A stretch of 64,000 nucleotides of DNA from Bradyrhizobium sp. AUGA SZCCT0176 (GTDB taxonomy: Bacteria > Pseudomonadota > Alphaproteobacteria > Rhizobiales > Xanthobacteraceae), in contig NZ_JAFCMB010000029.1 of the NCBI RefSeq assembly GCF_018130145.1, positions 1-64,000 on the forward strand, given 5' to 3'. The stretch's first letter is position 1. Each line of letters starts with the position of its first letter. The position numbers were made by a program, and so were the translations under genes. The notes beneath the pieces were generated by a model. The model searched no databases, was not told where the DNA came from, and saw only the letters and a list, made by a program, of their open reading frames with translations. Positions 8,705-17,255 of the stretch are shown here, in pieces.

Positions 8705-9745
8705 TCACTTGGCGCGCGGCTCGGCGCAGGAATGTCGAAGGATGAATCGGGTCGGCAGATAAATCGGCCTTGTGTCCTGGGCCTGATCGCCGTCGCGCAC
8801 CCGCTCAAGCAGGGTTTTTGCGGCGATCCTGCCGATTTCGCTCAAGTCCCATGTCAGCGCGCTGATTGCCGGCGTCGCGTGCCGGGCCAGATCCGTGTCG
8901 CCGATACACACGAGCGAGATGTCGCTCGGATAGCGAATGCCGTTGCTGGCGAGCGCGTCCATCACGCTGGCGAGCATGTGCGTTCCCAGCGTGATGATCG
9001 CAGTGGGCGGCGCAGGCCCTTGCAGCAACTGGCAGACGTCGCTGAAGGCGATGCCCGAGCCGTGCACCTGCGGGCGGACGAGATCGAGATCGACCTCAAG
9101 TCCGGCTTCGATATGCGCCTGCCGATATCCGGCTACCCGCTCCGTACTCGGCAGCACCGCCGCAGGCCCGGTCAGCAGCGCGATACGGCGATGGCCGAGG
9201 CCGATGAGATAGCGCGTCACCTCAAAGCCGCCGCCGCGATGATCGGCGCGCACCGACGGCGCGCCCGGCACCTCGCGGTCGATCCCGACACAAGGCAGGT
9301 CGAGCGTAGCCAGCGCGCTTGTAAAATCCTTGTGGGTGTTGTCTCCGGCGAACAGCAGCAATCCATCCATCCGCCGCCGGCGCACCGCGGATATGAACGC
9401 GGTTTCGCGTTCCTCGGCGTGCCGGGTTGCGCCGAGCATCAGGACGTAGCCGGCGCGTTGCAATTCCTCTTCCGCGGCGTTGACCATCTCGCTGTAGAGC
9501 GGGTTGGAGATATCGGAGACCATGCAGCCGATCGTGTTGCTGGCGCGCGAGCGCAGCGCTTGCGCGGCGGAATCTGGCTCGAAGCCGAGGCGGTCCACGA
9601 CGCGCATGATCCGGGCGTGCAGTTCAGGACTGATGTGCGGCTCGCGGTTCAACACCCGGCTGACGCTGCTGACCGACACGCCGGCTTGCGCAGCGACATC
9701 GCGGATGGTCGGCCGAAGGGATGGGGTCGGCTGGGTTCTGGCCAT
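8705..9745 (-). CDS. LacI-family transcriptional regulator
   Basis: This 346-residue regulator has an N-terminal LacI helix-turn-helix (TIRDVAAQAGVSVSSVSRVLN, about residues 12-32), the hinge helix with AAQALRSRASNTIG, and a periplasmic-binding-protein-like effector domain. I chose the ATG at 9745, which gives the normal short lead before the HTH; upstream codons in frame look non-coding. A perfect palindrome of the LacI type lies in the divergent promoter region at 9894-9907, and a half-like site lies at 9828-9841. The likely target is the SDR-BVMO operon, with autoregulation possible. Confidence 0.9.
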   Translation of the reverse strand: MARTQPTPSLRPTIRDVAAQAGVSVSSVSRVLNREPHISPELHARIMRVVDRLGFEPDSAAQALRSRASNTIGCMVSDISNPLYSEMVNAAEEELQRAGYVLMLGATRHAEERETAFISAVRRRRMDGLLLFAGDNTHKDFTSALATLDLPCVGIDREVPGAPSVRADHRGGGFEVTRYLIGLGHRRIALLTGPAAVLPSTERVAGYRQAHIEAGLEVDLDLVRPQVHGSGIAFSDVCQLLQGPAPPTAIITLGTHMLASVMDALASNGIRYPSDISLVCIGDTDLARHATPAISALTWDLSEIGRIAAKTLLERVRDGDQAQDTRPIYLPTRFILRHSCAEPRAK

Positions 9746-9827
9746 CGGTCCTGCTCGCCCACTGTCTCGTCCTAAGTGCCCGGATTCGTTTGCATTCGAG
9801 CCCGGTCGGCTCAAAGTCAGCTGCATC

Positions 9828-9841
9828 TGGAAACGTTATTT
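9828..9841. promoter_or_regulatory. secondary LacI-type half operator
   Basis: TGGAAACGTTATTT matches the left nine bases of the perfect operator at 9894-9907 and is degenerate on the right. Its centre is 66 bp from that of the main site, so it may act as an auxiliary operator; this is inference. Confidence 0.35.
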
Positions 9842-9893
9842 GAAGCACTTTGCCTATTAATATTGACATCAGTGGAAACATCAAGCTCAATCA

Positions 9894-9907
9894 TGGAAAC
9901 GTTTCCA
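9894..9907. promoter_or_regulatory. LacI-type operator palindrome
   Basis: TGGAAACGTTTCCA is a perfect 14-bp palindrome with the central CG typical of LacI/GalR operators. It lies between the divergent LacI gene and the SDR-BVMO operon, 31 bases after a TTGACA hexamer (9863-9868). A further TGGAAAC half-site is at 9873. The palindrome overlaps the first possible SDR start codon, which argues for the later start at 9959. Confidence 0.7.
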
Positions 9908-9958
9908 AGAACAACCCTCGACCGGGCCGGGAGGATTTTGCGTGAACGGGCAGAGCGC

Positions 9959-10756
9959 ATGAAACGGCGGGTCGAAGGCAAGGTCGCGCTGGTGACCGGC
10001 GCCGCCAACGGGATCGGGCGCAGCGCGGTCATTGTGTTGGCGCGCGAGGGCGCGAAGATCGTCGCGACCGATCTGCAGGACGAGAAGGGCGAGCGCCTGC
10101 TGGGCGAACTGCGGTCGGCTGGATGCGAGGCGGAATATCTCCATCACGACGTGACCAGCGAGGAAGACTGGCAGTCGGTGATCGCCAAAACCAAAGCACG
10201 GTTCGGCCGGCTGGACGTGCTCGTCAACAACGCCGGGATCGGTCTCTCCAGTCCCGTCGTCGACATGTCGCTCGCCGACTGGCGACGCCAGGTTGCCGTC
10301 AATCTCGACGGCGTCTTCCTCGGCGTCAAAACCGCGCTTCCGCTGATGCGCGCAGGCGGTGGCGGCAGCATCATCAATGTTTCTTCGATTGCGGGCATCA
10401 AGGCCTCGCCAAACGTGTCCGGTTATTGCGCGACCAAGGGCGGCGTCCGTCTGTTCACAAAGTCCGTCGCGCTGGAATGCGCCGCCGCCAAGGACGGCGT
10501 CCGGGTCAACTCGCTTCACCCCGGCATCACCGAAACCGCGATCTGGGACACGCTGATCGGCACCGCCGAGGAGGGTTCGAATTCAGGGCCGCCGCGCGGC
10601 GCGACGCTGGACAAGCTGACCGAACGCGCGGTGCCGCTCGGTTTCAAGGCGATGCCGGAAGATATCGCGAGCGGCATTCTGTGGCTCGCCAGCGACGAGA
10701 GCCGCTACGTCACGGGCACCGAACTCGTGATCGACGGCGGCCGTTCGATCGGCTGA
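9959..10756 (+). CDS. SDR-family oxidoreductase
   Basis: This 265-residue short-chain dehydrogenase has the cofactor motif TGAANGIG (residues 13-20), the structural NNAGIG motif, the catalytic Ser (SSIAGI) with YCATKGG, and a C-terminal VTGTELVIDGG. It is of the classical type, so NAD(H)- or NADP(H)-dependent alcohol/ketone conversion is expected. I chose ATG 9959 because the earlier ATG at 9893 lies inside the LacI-type palindrome; that longer form would add 22 residues. The BVMO gene follows after 13 bases, so an alcohol-to-ketone step feeding the Baeyer-Villiger oxidation is a reasonable inference. Confidence 0.88.
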   Translation: MKRRVEGKVALVTGAANGIGRSAVIVLAREGAKIVATDLQDEKGERLLGELRSAGCEAEYLHHDVTSEEDWQSVIAKTKARFGRLDVLVNNAGIGLSSPVVDMSLADWRRQVAVNLDGVFLGVKTALPLMRAGGGGSIINVSSIAGIKASPNVSGYCATKGGVRLFTKSVALECAAAKDGVRVNSLHPGITETAIWDTLIGTAEEGSNSGPPRGATLDKLTERAVPLGFKAMPEDIASGILWLASDESRYVTGTELVIDGGRSIG

Positions 10757-10769
10757 CAGGAAATAGACC

Positions 10770-12410
10770 ATGGCAACTCAGGCGAACAAGCAAGACCACA
10801 CCCGGGATCGCGTCGAACGCGCGGCGGTCGAGGGCGACTATGACGCGGTCGTGGTCGGCGCAGGTTTTGGCGGTCTCTATGCGTTGCACCGGCTGCGTGA
10901 GAAGGGCCTATCCGTGATCGGCTTCGAGGCCGCCCCCGAAGTCGGCGGCACCTGGTACTGGAACCGCTATCCCGGCGTGCGCTGCGACGTTCCGAGCCTC
11001 TATTATTCCTACACATGGTCGGAGGAGTTGCGGCGGGACTGGCGCTGGTCGGAGAAATACGCCGCCAGGCGCGAGATTCTGGACTACGCCAAATACGTCG
11101 CCGATCGTTTCAAGCTGCGCGATTTGCTGCGGTTTCAGACCCGCGTCATTTCGGCGTCATTCGATGAAGCCAGCGGGCGCTGGCTGGTGCGGACCGATCG
11201 CGGCGACCAGATCCGCGCCCGCTTCTGCATCATGGCATCAGGCGCGCTCTCGGTGCCGAACAGCCCGAAGACGCCGGGCCTGGAGAGCTTTCGCGGTCCG
11301 ATCTACCACACCGCCCGCTGGCCGGAACAGGAGGTCGACTTCTCTGGTCTGCGCGTCGGCGTCGTTGGCACGGGGTCATCGGGCGTGCAGGCGATTCCCC
11401 TGATTGCGGATGCCGCCAAACACGTCGTGGTGTTCCAGCGCACACCGAATTTCTCCGTGCCCGCGCGCAATCGCGCGCTTGGGGACGAGGACTTCAAGCA
11501 GTTTGATGCGGCCTTCCCGGCCTACTGCGAGAGCCTCGCAAGTCCGAATGCCGGCCGCGTGAATTCGTCCGCATTCGAGGCGCCGATACCCTCGCGCGAC
11601 GAACAATGGCGGCGCTACGAGGAGCTCTGGCAGGAAGGAGGCGGCGGGTTTTTGCTGTCGTTCCCGAATCTCCTGACCCATGAGGCCGTCAACGACGTCG
11701 CCTGCGATTTCGTGCGCGAGAAGATCCGCCAGATCGTCAAAAATCCCGCAACCGCCGCGGCGCTGAGCCCATCGGGATATCCCTTGGGCGTCAAGCGCAT
11801 CTGCGTCGATACGAATTATTACGAGACCTTCAACCGCGACAATGTCGAACTGGTGAATCTCAAGGAAGAGCCGCTCGAGGCGCTGACGGCCGACGGCGTC
11901 AAGACCTCGGCGCGCCAGTTTGATCTGGACGCGCTGGTGTTCGCGACCGGCTTCGACGCCATCACGGGCGCGCTGTTCGCGATGGACATCCGCGGACGAA
12001 ACGAGCTTCGTCTGCAGGACGCCTGGGCTGAAGGACCGCGCGCCTATCTCGGCATCGCCGTGGCTGACTTTCCCAACCTGTTCATCATCACCGGCCCCGG
12101 CAGCCCGTCGGTGATAGGCAACATGATCAACGCCTGCGAACAGCATGTCGACTGGCTGACCGACTGCATCGACCATATGCGCGCGCAGGATTTTCGGATC
12201 ATCGAGCCCGATCCCGCAGCCGAGCGCGCCTGGATGACGCATGTCGCCGAGATGGCCGAACGAACGTTGTTTCCGAAAGCGGACTCCTGGTATCTCGGCG
12301 CGAACATCGCCGGAAAACCGCGCGTCTTCATGCCCTATGTCGGGGAAGGCTACCGGCACCGCTGCGCGCAGATCGCCGCGCGTGGCTATGAGGGTTTTCA
12401 CCTGACCTGA
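10770..12410 (+). CDS. Baeyer-Villiger (FAD, NADPH) monooxygenase
   Basis: This 546-residue flavoprotein monooxygenase has the FAD-binding GAGFGG (residues 30-35), a second Rossmann motif GVVGTGSSG (about 197-205) for NADPH, and the Baeyer-Villiger fingerprint F174-x-G-x3-H180-x3-W184-P. Its length matches cyclohexanone/phenylacetone-type type I BVMOs, which convert ketones to esters or lactones. CAGGAAA precedes the ATG. It lies second in a run of five closely spaced genes with an SDR, a VOC protein, a CMD-like protein and a DOPA-dioxygenase-like protein. The substrate is not deducible. Confidence 0.9.
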   Translation: MATQANKQDHTRDRVERAAVEGDYDAVVVGAGFGGLYALHRLREKGLSVIGFEAAPEVGGTWYWNRYPGVRCDVPSLYYSYTWSEELRRDWRWSEKYAARREILDYAKYVADRFKLRDLLRFQTRVISASFDEASGRWLVRTDRGDQIRARFCIMASGALSVPNSPKTPGLESFRGPIYHTARWPEQEVDFSGLRVGVVGTGSSGVQAIPLIADAAKHVVVFQRTPNFSVPARNRALGDEDFKQFDAAFPAYCESLASPNAGRVNSSAFEAPIPSRDEQWRRYEELWQEGGGGFLLSFPNLLTHEAVNDVACDFVREKIRQIVKNPATAAALSPSGYPLGVKRICVDTNYYETFNRDNVELVNLKEEPLEALTADGVKTSARQFDLDALVFATGFDAITGALFAMDIRGRNELRLQDAWAEGPRAYLGIAVADFPNLFIITGPGSPSVIGNMINACEQHVDWLTDCIDHMRAQDFRIIEPDPAAERAWMTHVAEMAERTLFPKADSWYLGANIAGKPRVFMPYVGEGYRHRCAQIAARGYEGFHLT

Positions 12411-12485
12411 GGCGCGGAAGCGGAAACAACATCAGGCGCGGCGATCCGCAAGAAGCGGGCGAACGCCGCCGACAACGGAGGTATC

Positions 12486-13019
12486 ATGAGTCGCATTTTT
12501 GGCGCCGTCTGTCAGAACGGATATGTGGTGCGCGACATCCGCGCCGCGATGGATCACTGGATCAACGTGATGGGCGTCGGGCCCTGGTTCTACATCGACC
12601 GGGTCAAGACCGACTATTTCCGTCACCGCGGTGCCGAGTCCGGCGTGGAGATGAGCATCGCGCTCGCCAATTCCGGCGATCTTCAGATCGAGCTCATTCA
12701 ACAGAGGAACGATGCGCCTTCCATGTACAAGGAGTTCCTCGATTCCGGCCGCGAAGGCATGCAGCACATGTCGTACTGGACGAGGGATTATCAGGCTCTC
12801 TACGACCGCGCGTTGTCGCTGGGCTACAAGGTTGGGCACGAGGGCCAGATCGGCGGCGAGCAGGGCCGCTTCTGCTATTTCGACACGGAATCCCATCCCG
12901 GCACCATCGTGGAGATCTCCGACATCAGCGGTGGCAAGGGACGGTTCTTCGAACATATCAAGCAGATCGCCGCCGGTTGGGACGGCTCCGAGCCGATCCG
13001 TGACGTCAGAGCTCGCTGA
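12486..13019 (+). CDS. VOC-family (glyoxalase-fold) protein
   Basis: This 177-residue protein has the vicinal-oxygen-chelate fold. The beta-alpha-beta-beta-beta start (FGAVCQNGYVVRDIRAAMDHW) and ELIQ plus HMSYWTRDY strands resemble the Glyoxalase_4 group. Likely metal ligands are H/E residues in QHMSYW and GTIVEISD. GGAGGTATC immediately precedes the ATG. Within the BVMO operon it may act as an isomerase, epimerase or dioxygenase on a pathway intermediate; no specific activity can be assigned. Confidence 0.8.
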   Translation: MSRIFGAVCQNGYVVRDIRAAMDHWINVMGVGPWFYIDRVKTDYFRHRGAESGVEMSIALANSGDLQIELIQQRNDAPSMYKEFLDSGREGMQHMSYWTRDYQALYDRALSLGYKVGHEGQIGGEQGRFCYFDTESHPGTIVEISDISGGKGRFFEHIKQIAAGWDGSEPIRDVRAR

Positions 13020-13063
13020 GCCGCCGGTCAACGTCGAAAAAACAGCAAACACAAGGGACGCAC

Positions 13064-13636
13064 ATGGCCAGATTACCCCTGATCGACCCCGAGAAGACCA
13101 GCGGCGACACCCGCACGGCCTTCGACAGGATGCCGGTGAAGCTGAACATCTTCCGGATGCTGGCGCATGCCGAAACCAACTTCATTCCCGCGATGCGGTT
13201 CGCCAACTCCATCCTGCACAAGCAGAAGCTCAGCCACGTCAATCGCGAACTGCTGATTCTCCAGGCCGCGCAGCGGGAAGGCGGCGCCTATGAGTGGCGC
13301 CAGCATGTCCCGATCGCGCTCGGGGTCGGCGTCACGCAGCCGCAGATCGACTGCATCGAACAGGGCAATTACGCCGACGCCGCGTTCAATGCAGCCGAAC
13401 AGGCGCTGCTGGCTTTCGGCCGGGAAGTGGTCGACAATGTCCGTGTGCCTGAGCCGGTGTTTGCCGGGATGCGCGCGCATTTCAGCGAGCAGGAAATCGT
13501 CGAATCGATCATGACGATCGGCTTCTACATGATGATGGCGCGCCTGACCGAGGCGACCGAGACCGACCTCGATCCCGCCGCCGGGATGACCGTTTACGAA
13601 AGCAGCAAGCGCGGGAAGGCCGCCTCTGCGGATTGA
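13064..13636 (+). CDS. carboxymuconolactone decarboxylase-like (CMD/AhpD) protein
   Basis: This 190-residue all-helical protein of the CMD/AhpD family has VNRELLILQAAQREGGAYEWRQHVPIA, where members carry the family signature. The E77-W-R-Q-H81 segment keeps the Glu and His but has no Cys of the AhpD CxxC type, so a peroxidase-like redox role is unlikely. Family members include 4-carboxymuconolactone decarboxylase and lactone-hydrolysis-associated proteins. AAGGGA precedes the start. It follows the VOC gene by 44 bases. A role in processing the lactone/ester made by the BVMO is inference. Confidence 0.8.
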   Translation: MARLPLIDPEKTSGDTRTAFDRMPVKLNIFRMLAHAETNFIPAMRFANSILHKQKLSHVNRELLILQAAQREGGAYEWRQHVPIALGVGVTQPQIDCIEQGNYADAAFNAAEQALLAFGREVVDNVRVPEPVFAGMRAHFSEQEIVESIMTIGFYMMMARLTEATETDLDPAAGMTVYESSKRGKAASAD

Positions 13637-13699
13637 CCGCGCCGTCGGCACCAGCGATCATCGCGACCGGTTTGAACGGTAAGAGGCGGAGCGGTTGCG

Positions 13700-14125
13700 A
13701 TGAGCGAGTTGCCGGAGAAGGATGGTCCGCGATCCCTGAGCGAGATCGCCAGCTACCACGCGCACATCTATTACGATCCGGCGACAACGCGGGGCGAGGC
13801 CGAGCAGTTGCGCGGCTGGATGGGCGAGCGCTTTTCGGTGACGCTCGGCCGGTGGCACGACGTCAAGGTCGGTCCCCACGATCAGGCGATGTACCAGGTG
13901 GCCTTTGCCAAAGAGGTGTTCCCTGAACTGGTGCCCTGGCTGATGCTGAATCATGGCAGGTTGAGCGTTCTGGTCCATCCGAACACGACCAATCCGCGCC
14001 GCGACCATCTTGCCGATCCGATCTGGATCGGGCCCGCGCTATCGGTGCATGCGGACAAGCTGCCGGAACACTCGGAAATGGAACAGGCACCGGCACCAAA
14101 TACCAGCCCGACGCTCCGGCCCTGA
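13700..14125 (+). CDS. DOPA 4,5-dioxygenase-family protein
   Basis: This 141-residue protein matches the DOPA 4,5-dioxygenase family: YHAHIYYD (H20, H22) near the N-terminus, then VGPHDQAMYQVAF, then LNHGRLSVLVHPNT (H85, H93) with DH at 102-103. The His residues are candidate iron ligands. Family members cleave catechols extradiol-wise, but many bacterial copies are uncharacterised. It is last in the BVMO operon. The C-terminal dozen residues are low-complexity Pro/Thr. Confidence 0.8.
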   Translation: MSELPEKDGPRSLSEIASYHAHIYYDPATTRGEAEQLRGWMGERFSVTLGRWHDVKVGPHDQAMYQVAFAKEVFPELVPWLMLNHGRLSVLVHPNTTNPRRDHLADPIWIGPALSVHADKLPEHSEMEQAPAPNTSPTLRP

Positions 14126-14314
14126 GCGTGGCCGTCACACAGGGAACCGGCGCTGTTTACCAAGATTGCCCGGGTCGCCGCGGATTCGATTGATGACCAT
14201 AGCCGTGGTCCGGTGTCTCGATTATGCCTTACTTTGAATTGCATTATATTTGGGCTTATTCGGTGAATCCCTTGCAGAATCAGGTCTGATTCCGAAGCGC
14301 CGAGCCGGGGACGG

Positions 14315-15304
14315 ATGGATTACAGGACCACGAGCACGACCGGGCATGCTTCGAGCCGCGGTTTTCCATTGGTCGGCAAGGCCGCCTTTGCCGCTGCCTT
14401 GCTCGTGGTGACGTCGGCGCTGGCCGCTTGGGCGATGAATGTTGATCTCGTTGCCTGGCTACGAAACCCGCAAGCCGCCAAAAGCGCCGGCGCATTCTCG
14501 TTCGATGACAGGTTCGGATCGGGCGCGGCGCGCAACGCGCCGTCCATCAGGTATCCCTCGCGTCCCGTCTTCCGTCCGGCGCGAACGGATTTCGACGCCG
14601 AGTTCGGTCACATCGAAAGCCAGCTGGCCGAGCAGTCGCCGGATGCGCAGGCCGACCAGCCCGCAGCGCCGGCCGGGCCTGCGATTCCGCTGCCGAGGTC
14701 GCGGCCCGCCGAAGCCGTTCTGGCGCTGAGGGTTGATCTGCCGCCGCCTCCGCCGGCGCGGTCGGACGACCGGTCCATGTTCCAGAAGCTGGCCGATATG
14801 GTGCCGATGCGTTTTTCGCTGGCGTCCCTGACGCCGGGCGACGGCCTGTTCGGCAACAAGCCCGATCTTGGCGCGCTCGGATATGACAACGTTACCGCGG
14901 TCTACGACATCTCGGCGCGGACCGTTTACATGCCGAACGGCGTCAAGCTCGAGGCGCATTCAGGGCTCGGCGGCCTGATGGACAACCCCGCTTCTGTCAG
15001 CATGCGCATGGTCGGGGCGACGCCGCCGAACGTCTATGATCTGAAGCCGCGGGAGAAGCTGTTTCACGGTGTCGCGGCGCTTCGCATGACGCCAGTGGGT
15101 GATGCCGACACCCTCGGACGAACCGGATTGCTGGTGCATTCCTACTTGCTCGGGCCCAATGGCGATTCCAACGGCTGCGTCTCGATCAAGGAATATGACA
15201 AGTTCCTGCAGGCCTATCGAAACGGGCAGGTCAAGCGCCTCGTCGTGGTGCCGAGCCTGAGCGAGGGCTTGACCGCGTCGCGGCGTTCGACGTCGCCATC
15301 ATGA
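14315..15304 (+). CDS. DUF2778 (Tlde1-like L,D-transpeptidase) membrane-anchored protein
   Basis: This 329-residue protein has one N-terminal membrane segment (about residues 22-40), a long Pro/Ala-rich linker ending in PPPPPARS (about 140-150), and a C-terminal DUF2778/Tlde1 domain with SGLGG, then H275-SYLLGPNGDSNGC288. The His and Cys match the catalytic pair of L,D-transpeptidase-like folds. Tlde1 toxins act on peptidoglycan peptides. Chromosomal rhizobial copies with a signal anchor are more likely cell-wall enzymes, which is inference since no T6SS gene is near. It ends in an ATGA overlap with the next small gene. Confidence 0.8.
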   Translation: MDYRTTSTTGHASSRGFPLVGKAAFAAALLVVTSALAAWAMNVDLVAWLRNPQAAKSAGAFSFDDRFGSGAARNAPSIRYPSRPVFRPARTDFDAEFGHIESQLAEQSPDAQADQPAAPAGPAIPLPRSRPAEAVLALRVDLPPPPPARSDDRSMFQKLADMVPMRFSLASLTPGDGLFGNKPDLGALGYDNVTAVYDISARTVYMPNGVKLEAHSGLGGLMDNPASVSMRMVGATPPNVYDLKPREKLFHGVAALRMTPVGDADTLGRTGLLVHSYLLGPNGDSNGCVSIKEYDKFLQAYRNGQVKRLVVVPSLSEGLTASRRSTSPS

Positions 15305-15564
15305 TTGCGAACAACGTTTCCAATTCCGACACGCCGCTGCGGGCCACGTTCAAGATCAGTTTGAACGGCAAGACGGTATCGATTGGTACCGTCGGCCAGG
15401 CCTATCAGTTTATCACCAATCTGAGCTCGGTCGAATGGATCGAGTTCAAGTCGTTGCACGCCGATGCGGTCCGTACGCTGCGAGGCGCCGCTGACAATGC
15501 GATGCTGACGGTGCAGGCGACCGCCGCGTTGCGCGCGCTGTTCGTTCGCGCCAAGCTGCTTTGA
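15301..15564 (+). CDS. small hypothetical protein
   Basis: This 87-residue protein has a start codon that overlaps the stop of the DUF2778 gene (ATGA), implying translational coupling. The sequence (RATFKISLNGKTVSIGTV, then a helix TNLSSVEWIEFKSLHADAVRTL) suggests a small soluble alpha/beta fold. No known family is recognised. If it is coupled to the Tlde1-like protein it could be a partner or inhibitor, which is speculative. Confidence 0.65.
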   Translation: MIANNVSNSDTPLRATFKISLNGKTVSIGTVGQAYQFITNLSSVEWIEFKSLHADAVRTLRGAADNAMLTVQATAALRALFVRAKLL

Positions 15565-15649
15565 CGATGTAGTCCCAAAAGAGCTATCATTTTCGTTGGC
15601 CATCTCGCGGCGTCATTTCAAATCGATTTTTCTCAGAGGTGGCAGCTGC

Positions 15650-16042
15650 ATGAGTCTCGGTGACATTCGCAATCTCGACTACACCGTTCTGCTGTGTTCG
15701 AAGATGCAGGAGACCAAGCAATTCTATCTCGACGTGATGGGCTTTCCGATCGCTCACGACAGTGAGAACTGGGTCAGCTTTCAGGTCGGCTCCGCGCTGC
15801 TCACCTTGAGGCCGCGCGGTCCCTGGGCTGCGTGGCACGATGGTCCGATCGCGCCCGGCTCGGCTGCGGTCCAGCTCGCCTTCCGGGTCGCGCCGCATCT
15901 GATCGATTCCTGTTATGCGACGTTGCAATCCAAGGGCGTGACGATTTTGAGCCCGCCCCGGGACATACCGAGCTGGCACCATCGCGCGCTGTTCTTCCGC
16001 GACCCCGAGGGAAATGTCATCGAGATCTACGCCGAGGTTTGA
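15650..16042 (+). CDS. VOC-family (glyoxalase-fold) protein
   Basis: This 130-residue single-module VOC protein shows the pattern NLDYTVLLCSKMQETKQFY, with the C-terminal motif FRDPEGNVIEIYAEV carrying the metal-ligand Glu. Length is typical of glyoxalase/bleomycin-resistance-like proteins. AGAGG lies 9 bases before the ATG; an upstream in-frame ATG at 15596 is less likely. It stands alone between a small gene and a repeat, and the substrate is unknown. Confidence 0.8.
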   Translation: MSLGDIRNLDYTVLLCSKMQETKQFYLDVMGFPIAHDSENWVSFQVGSALLTLRPRGPWAAWHDGPIAPGSAAVQLAFRVAPHLIDSCYATLQSKGVTILSPPRDIPSWHHRALFFRDPEGNVIEIYAEV

Positions 16043-16065
16043 GTCCTCGCACGGTCTTGCGTCAT

Positions 16066-16195
16066 CCCCGGACGAACGCATTTGCGTTCGCTCGGGAAGT
16101 GCGCGCTCTTGCGCGCCTCGAAGGATGAATGTGCCCGTGGCCCATCCTTCGAGGCTCGCTGCGCTCGCACCTCAGGATGACGGGTGGGTTCAATC
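16066..16195. repeat. Bradyrhizobium-type dispersed palindromic repeat
   Basis: This non-coding unit holds a perfect hairpin of CGAACGCA and TGCGTTCG around 16074-16091, and a 12-bp inverted repeat CCTCGAAGGATG (16116-16127) with CATCCTTCGAGG (16143-16154). It ends in a CTCAGGATGACGGG tail. It sits at the convergent end of two genes, where such elements usually lie. Confidence 0.65.
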
Positions 16196-16214
16196 CACCT
16201 AAACACGCTACATT

Positions 16215-17255
16215 CTAGCTGATTTCCTTGCGTACGATTGCAGCCGCCTCGCACATCGCCTTCAGCTTTCCGAACGCGATGTGGCGCGGCATGTATTTCA
16301 TGCCGCAATCGGGTGCCACCACCAGACGTTCGGCCGCGACATGCTTGAGGCCGTTGCGGATGCGGTCGGCGACGATGGCGGCCGTCTCGATCTCGGGATT
16401 ACCCAGATCAAGCACGCCCAGCATGATCTTCTTCGATGAGAGATCCTTGAGTACACCGAGATCGAGCTTCGGCTGCGCGGCTTCGATCGAAATCTGTTCG
16501 GCGCTGGTGTCGGCGAGTTCGGCAAGGAACGAATAACCCGCCGGCTTGGTCGAACCCGGCACGACTGCGGCATAGCCGAAGCACAGATGCACGACCGTCG
16601 GCACGGTGATGCCGGCCAATGCGCGGTTGATGGCCTTGACGGCATAGCGCCTTGCGAGGTCCGGATCGTTGCGCACCCAGGGCTCGTCGAGCTGGATCAC
16701 GTCGGCGCCGGCCTTTTGCAGGTCCAGCGCTTCGGCGTTGACGGCCTCCGCAAACGCCATCGCGAGTTCTTCGTCGTCCTTGTAGAACTCGTTCCTGGCC
16801 TGCTGGCTCATCGTGAACGGGCCGGGCAGGGTAATCTTGGCCGCGCGGTCGGTGTTCTTGCGCAGGAACTCCATGTCGGGCCGTTCGACAGGCCCGCTGC
16901 GCCTCACCGGGCCGACCACGCGCGGCACCGGCGTTTGATGCCCGCTGCGCGAGGTGATCATCGCCGGCTTTTCGTCGTCGATGCCGTCGAGCGCTGTCGC
17001 GAACCGGTTGGAGTAGCTTTCGCGGCGGATTTCGCCGTCGGTGACGATGTCGATGCCGGCGCGCTCCATGTCGCGAATAGCGACGATGGTGGCGTCGTCC
17101 TGCGCTTCCTGCAGATGCTCCGGCGGCAGCCGCCACATCGCATGCATGCGCGTCCGCGGCACCACCTTCGACAGCATCGCGCGGTCGACCAGCCATTCCG
17201 GCTGCGGATAGCTTCCGACCACGGTGGTCGGCAGCAAATGCGTTGGCAGGTTCAT
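16215..17255 (-). CDS. core-MetE-type (cobalamin-independent) methyltransferase
   Basis: This 346-residue protein corresponds to the C-terminal catalytic barrel of cobalamin-independent methionine synthase, as in the stand-alone core-MetE group. Visible features are VVGSYPQP at the start, DGEIRRE, LPGPFTM, and Zn ligands H223-L-C225, a Glu in SIEAAQPK (about 258) and C317 in PDCGMKYM. It should transfer a methyl group to homocysteine or a related thiol; core-MetEs lack the folate-binding half. ATG 17255 has AAGGA 7 bases upstream; an adjacent in-frame GTG exists at 17258. Confidence 0.85.
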   Translation of the reverse strand: MNLPTHLLPTTVVGSYPQPEWLVDRAMLSKVVPRTRMHAMWRLPPEHLQEAQDDATIVAIRDMERAGIDIVTDGEIRRESYSNRFATALDGIDDEKPAMITSRSGHQTPVPRVVGPVRRSGPVERPDMEFLRKNTDRAAKITLPGPFTMSQQARNEFYKDDEELAMAFAEAVNAEALDLQKAGADVIQLDEPWVRNDPDLARRYAVKAINRALAGITVPTVVHLCFGYAAVVPGSTKPAGYSFLAELADTSAEQISIEAAQPKLDLGVLKDLSSKKIMLGVLDLGNPEIETAAIVADRIRNGLKHVAAERLVVAPDCGMKYMPRHIAFGKLKAMCEAAAIVRKEIS

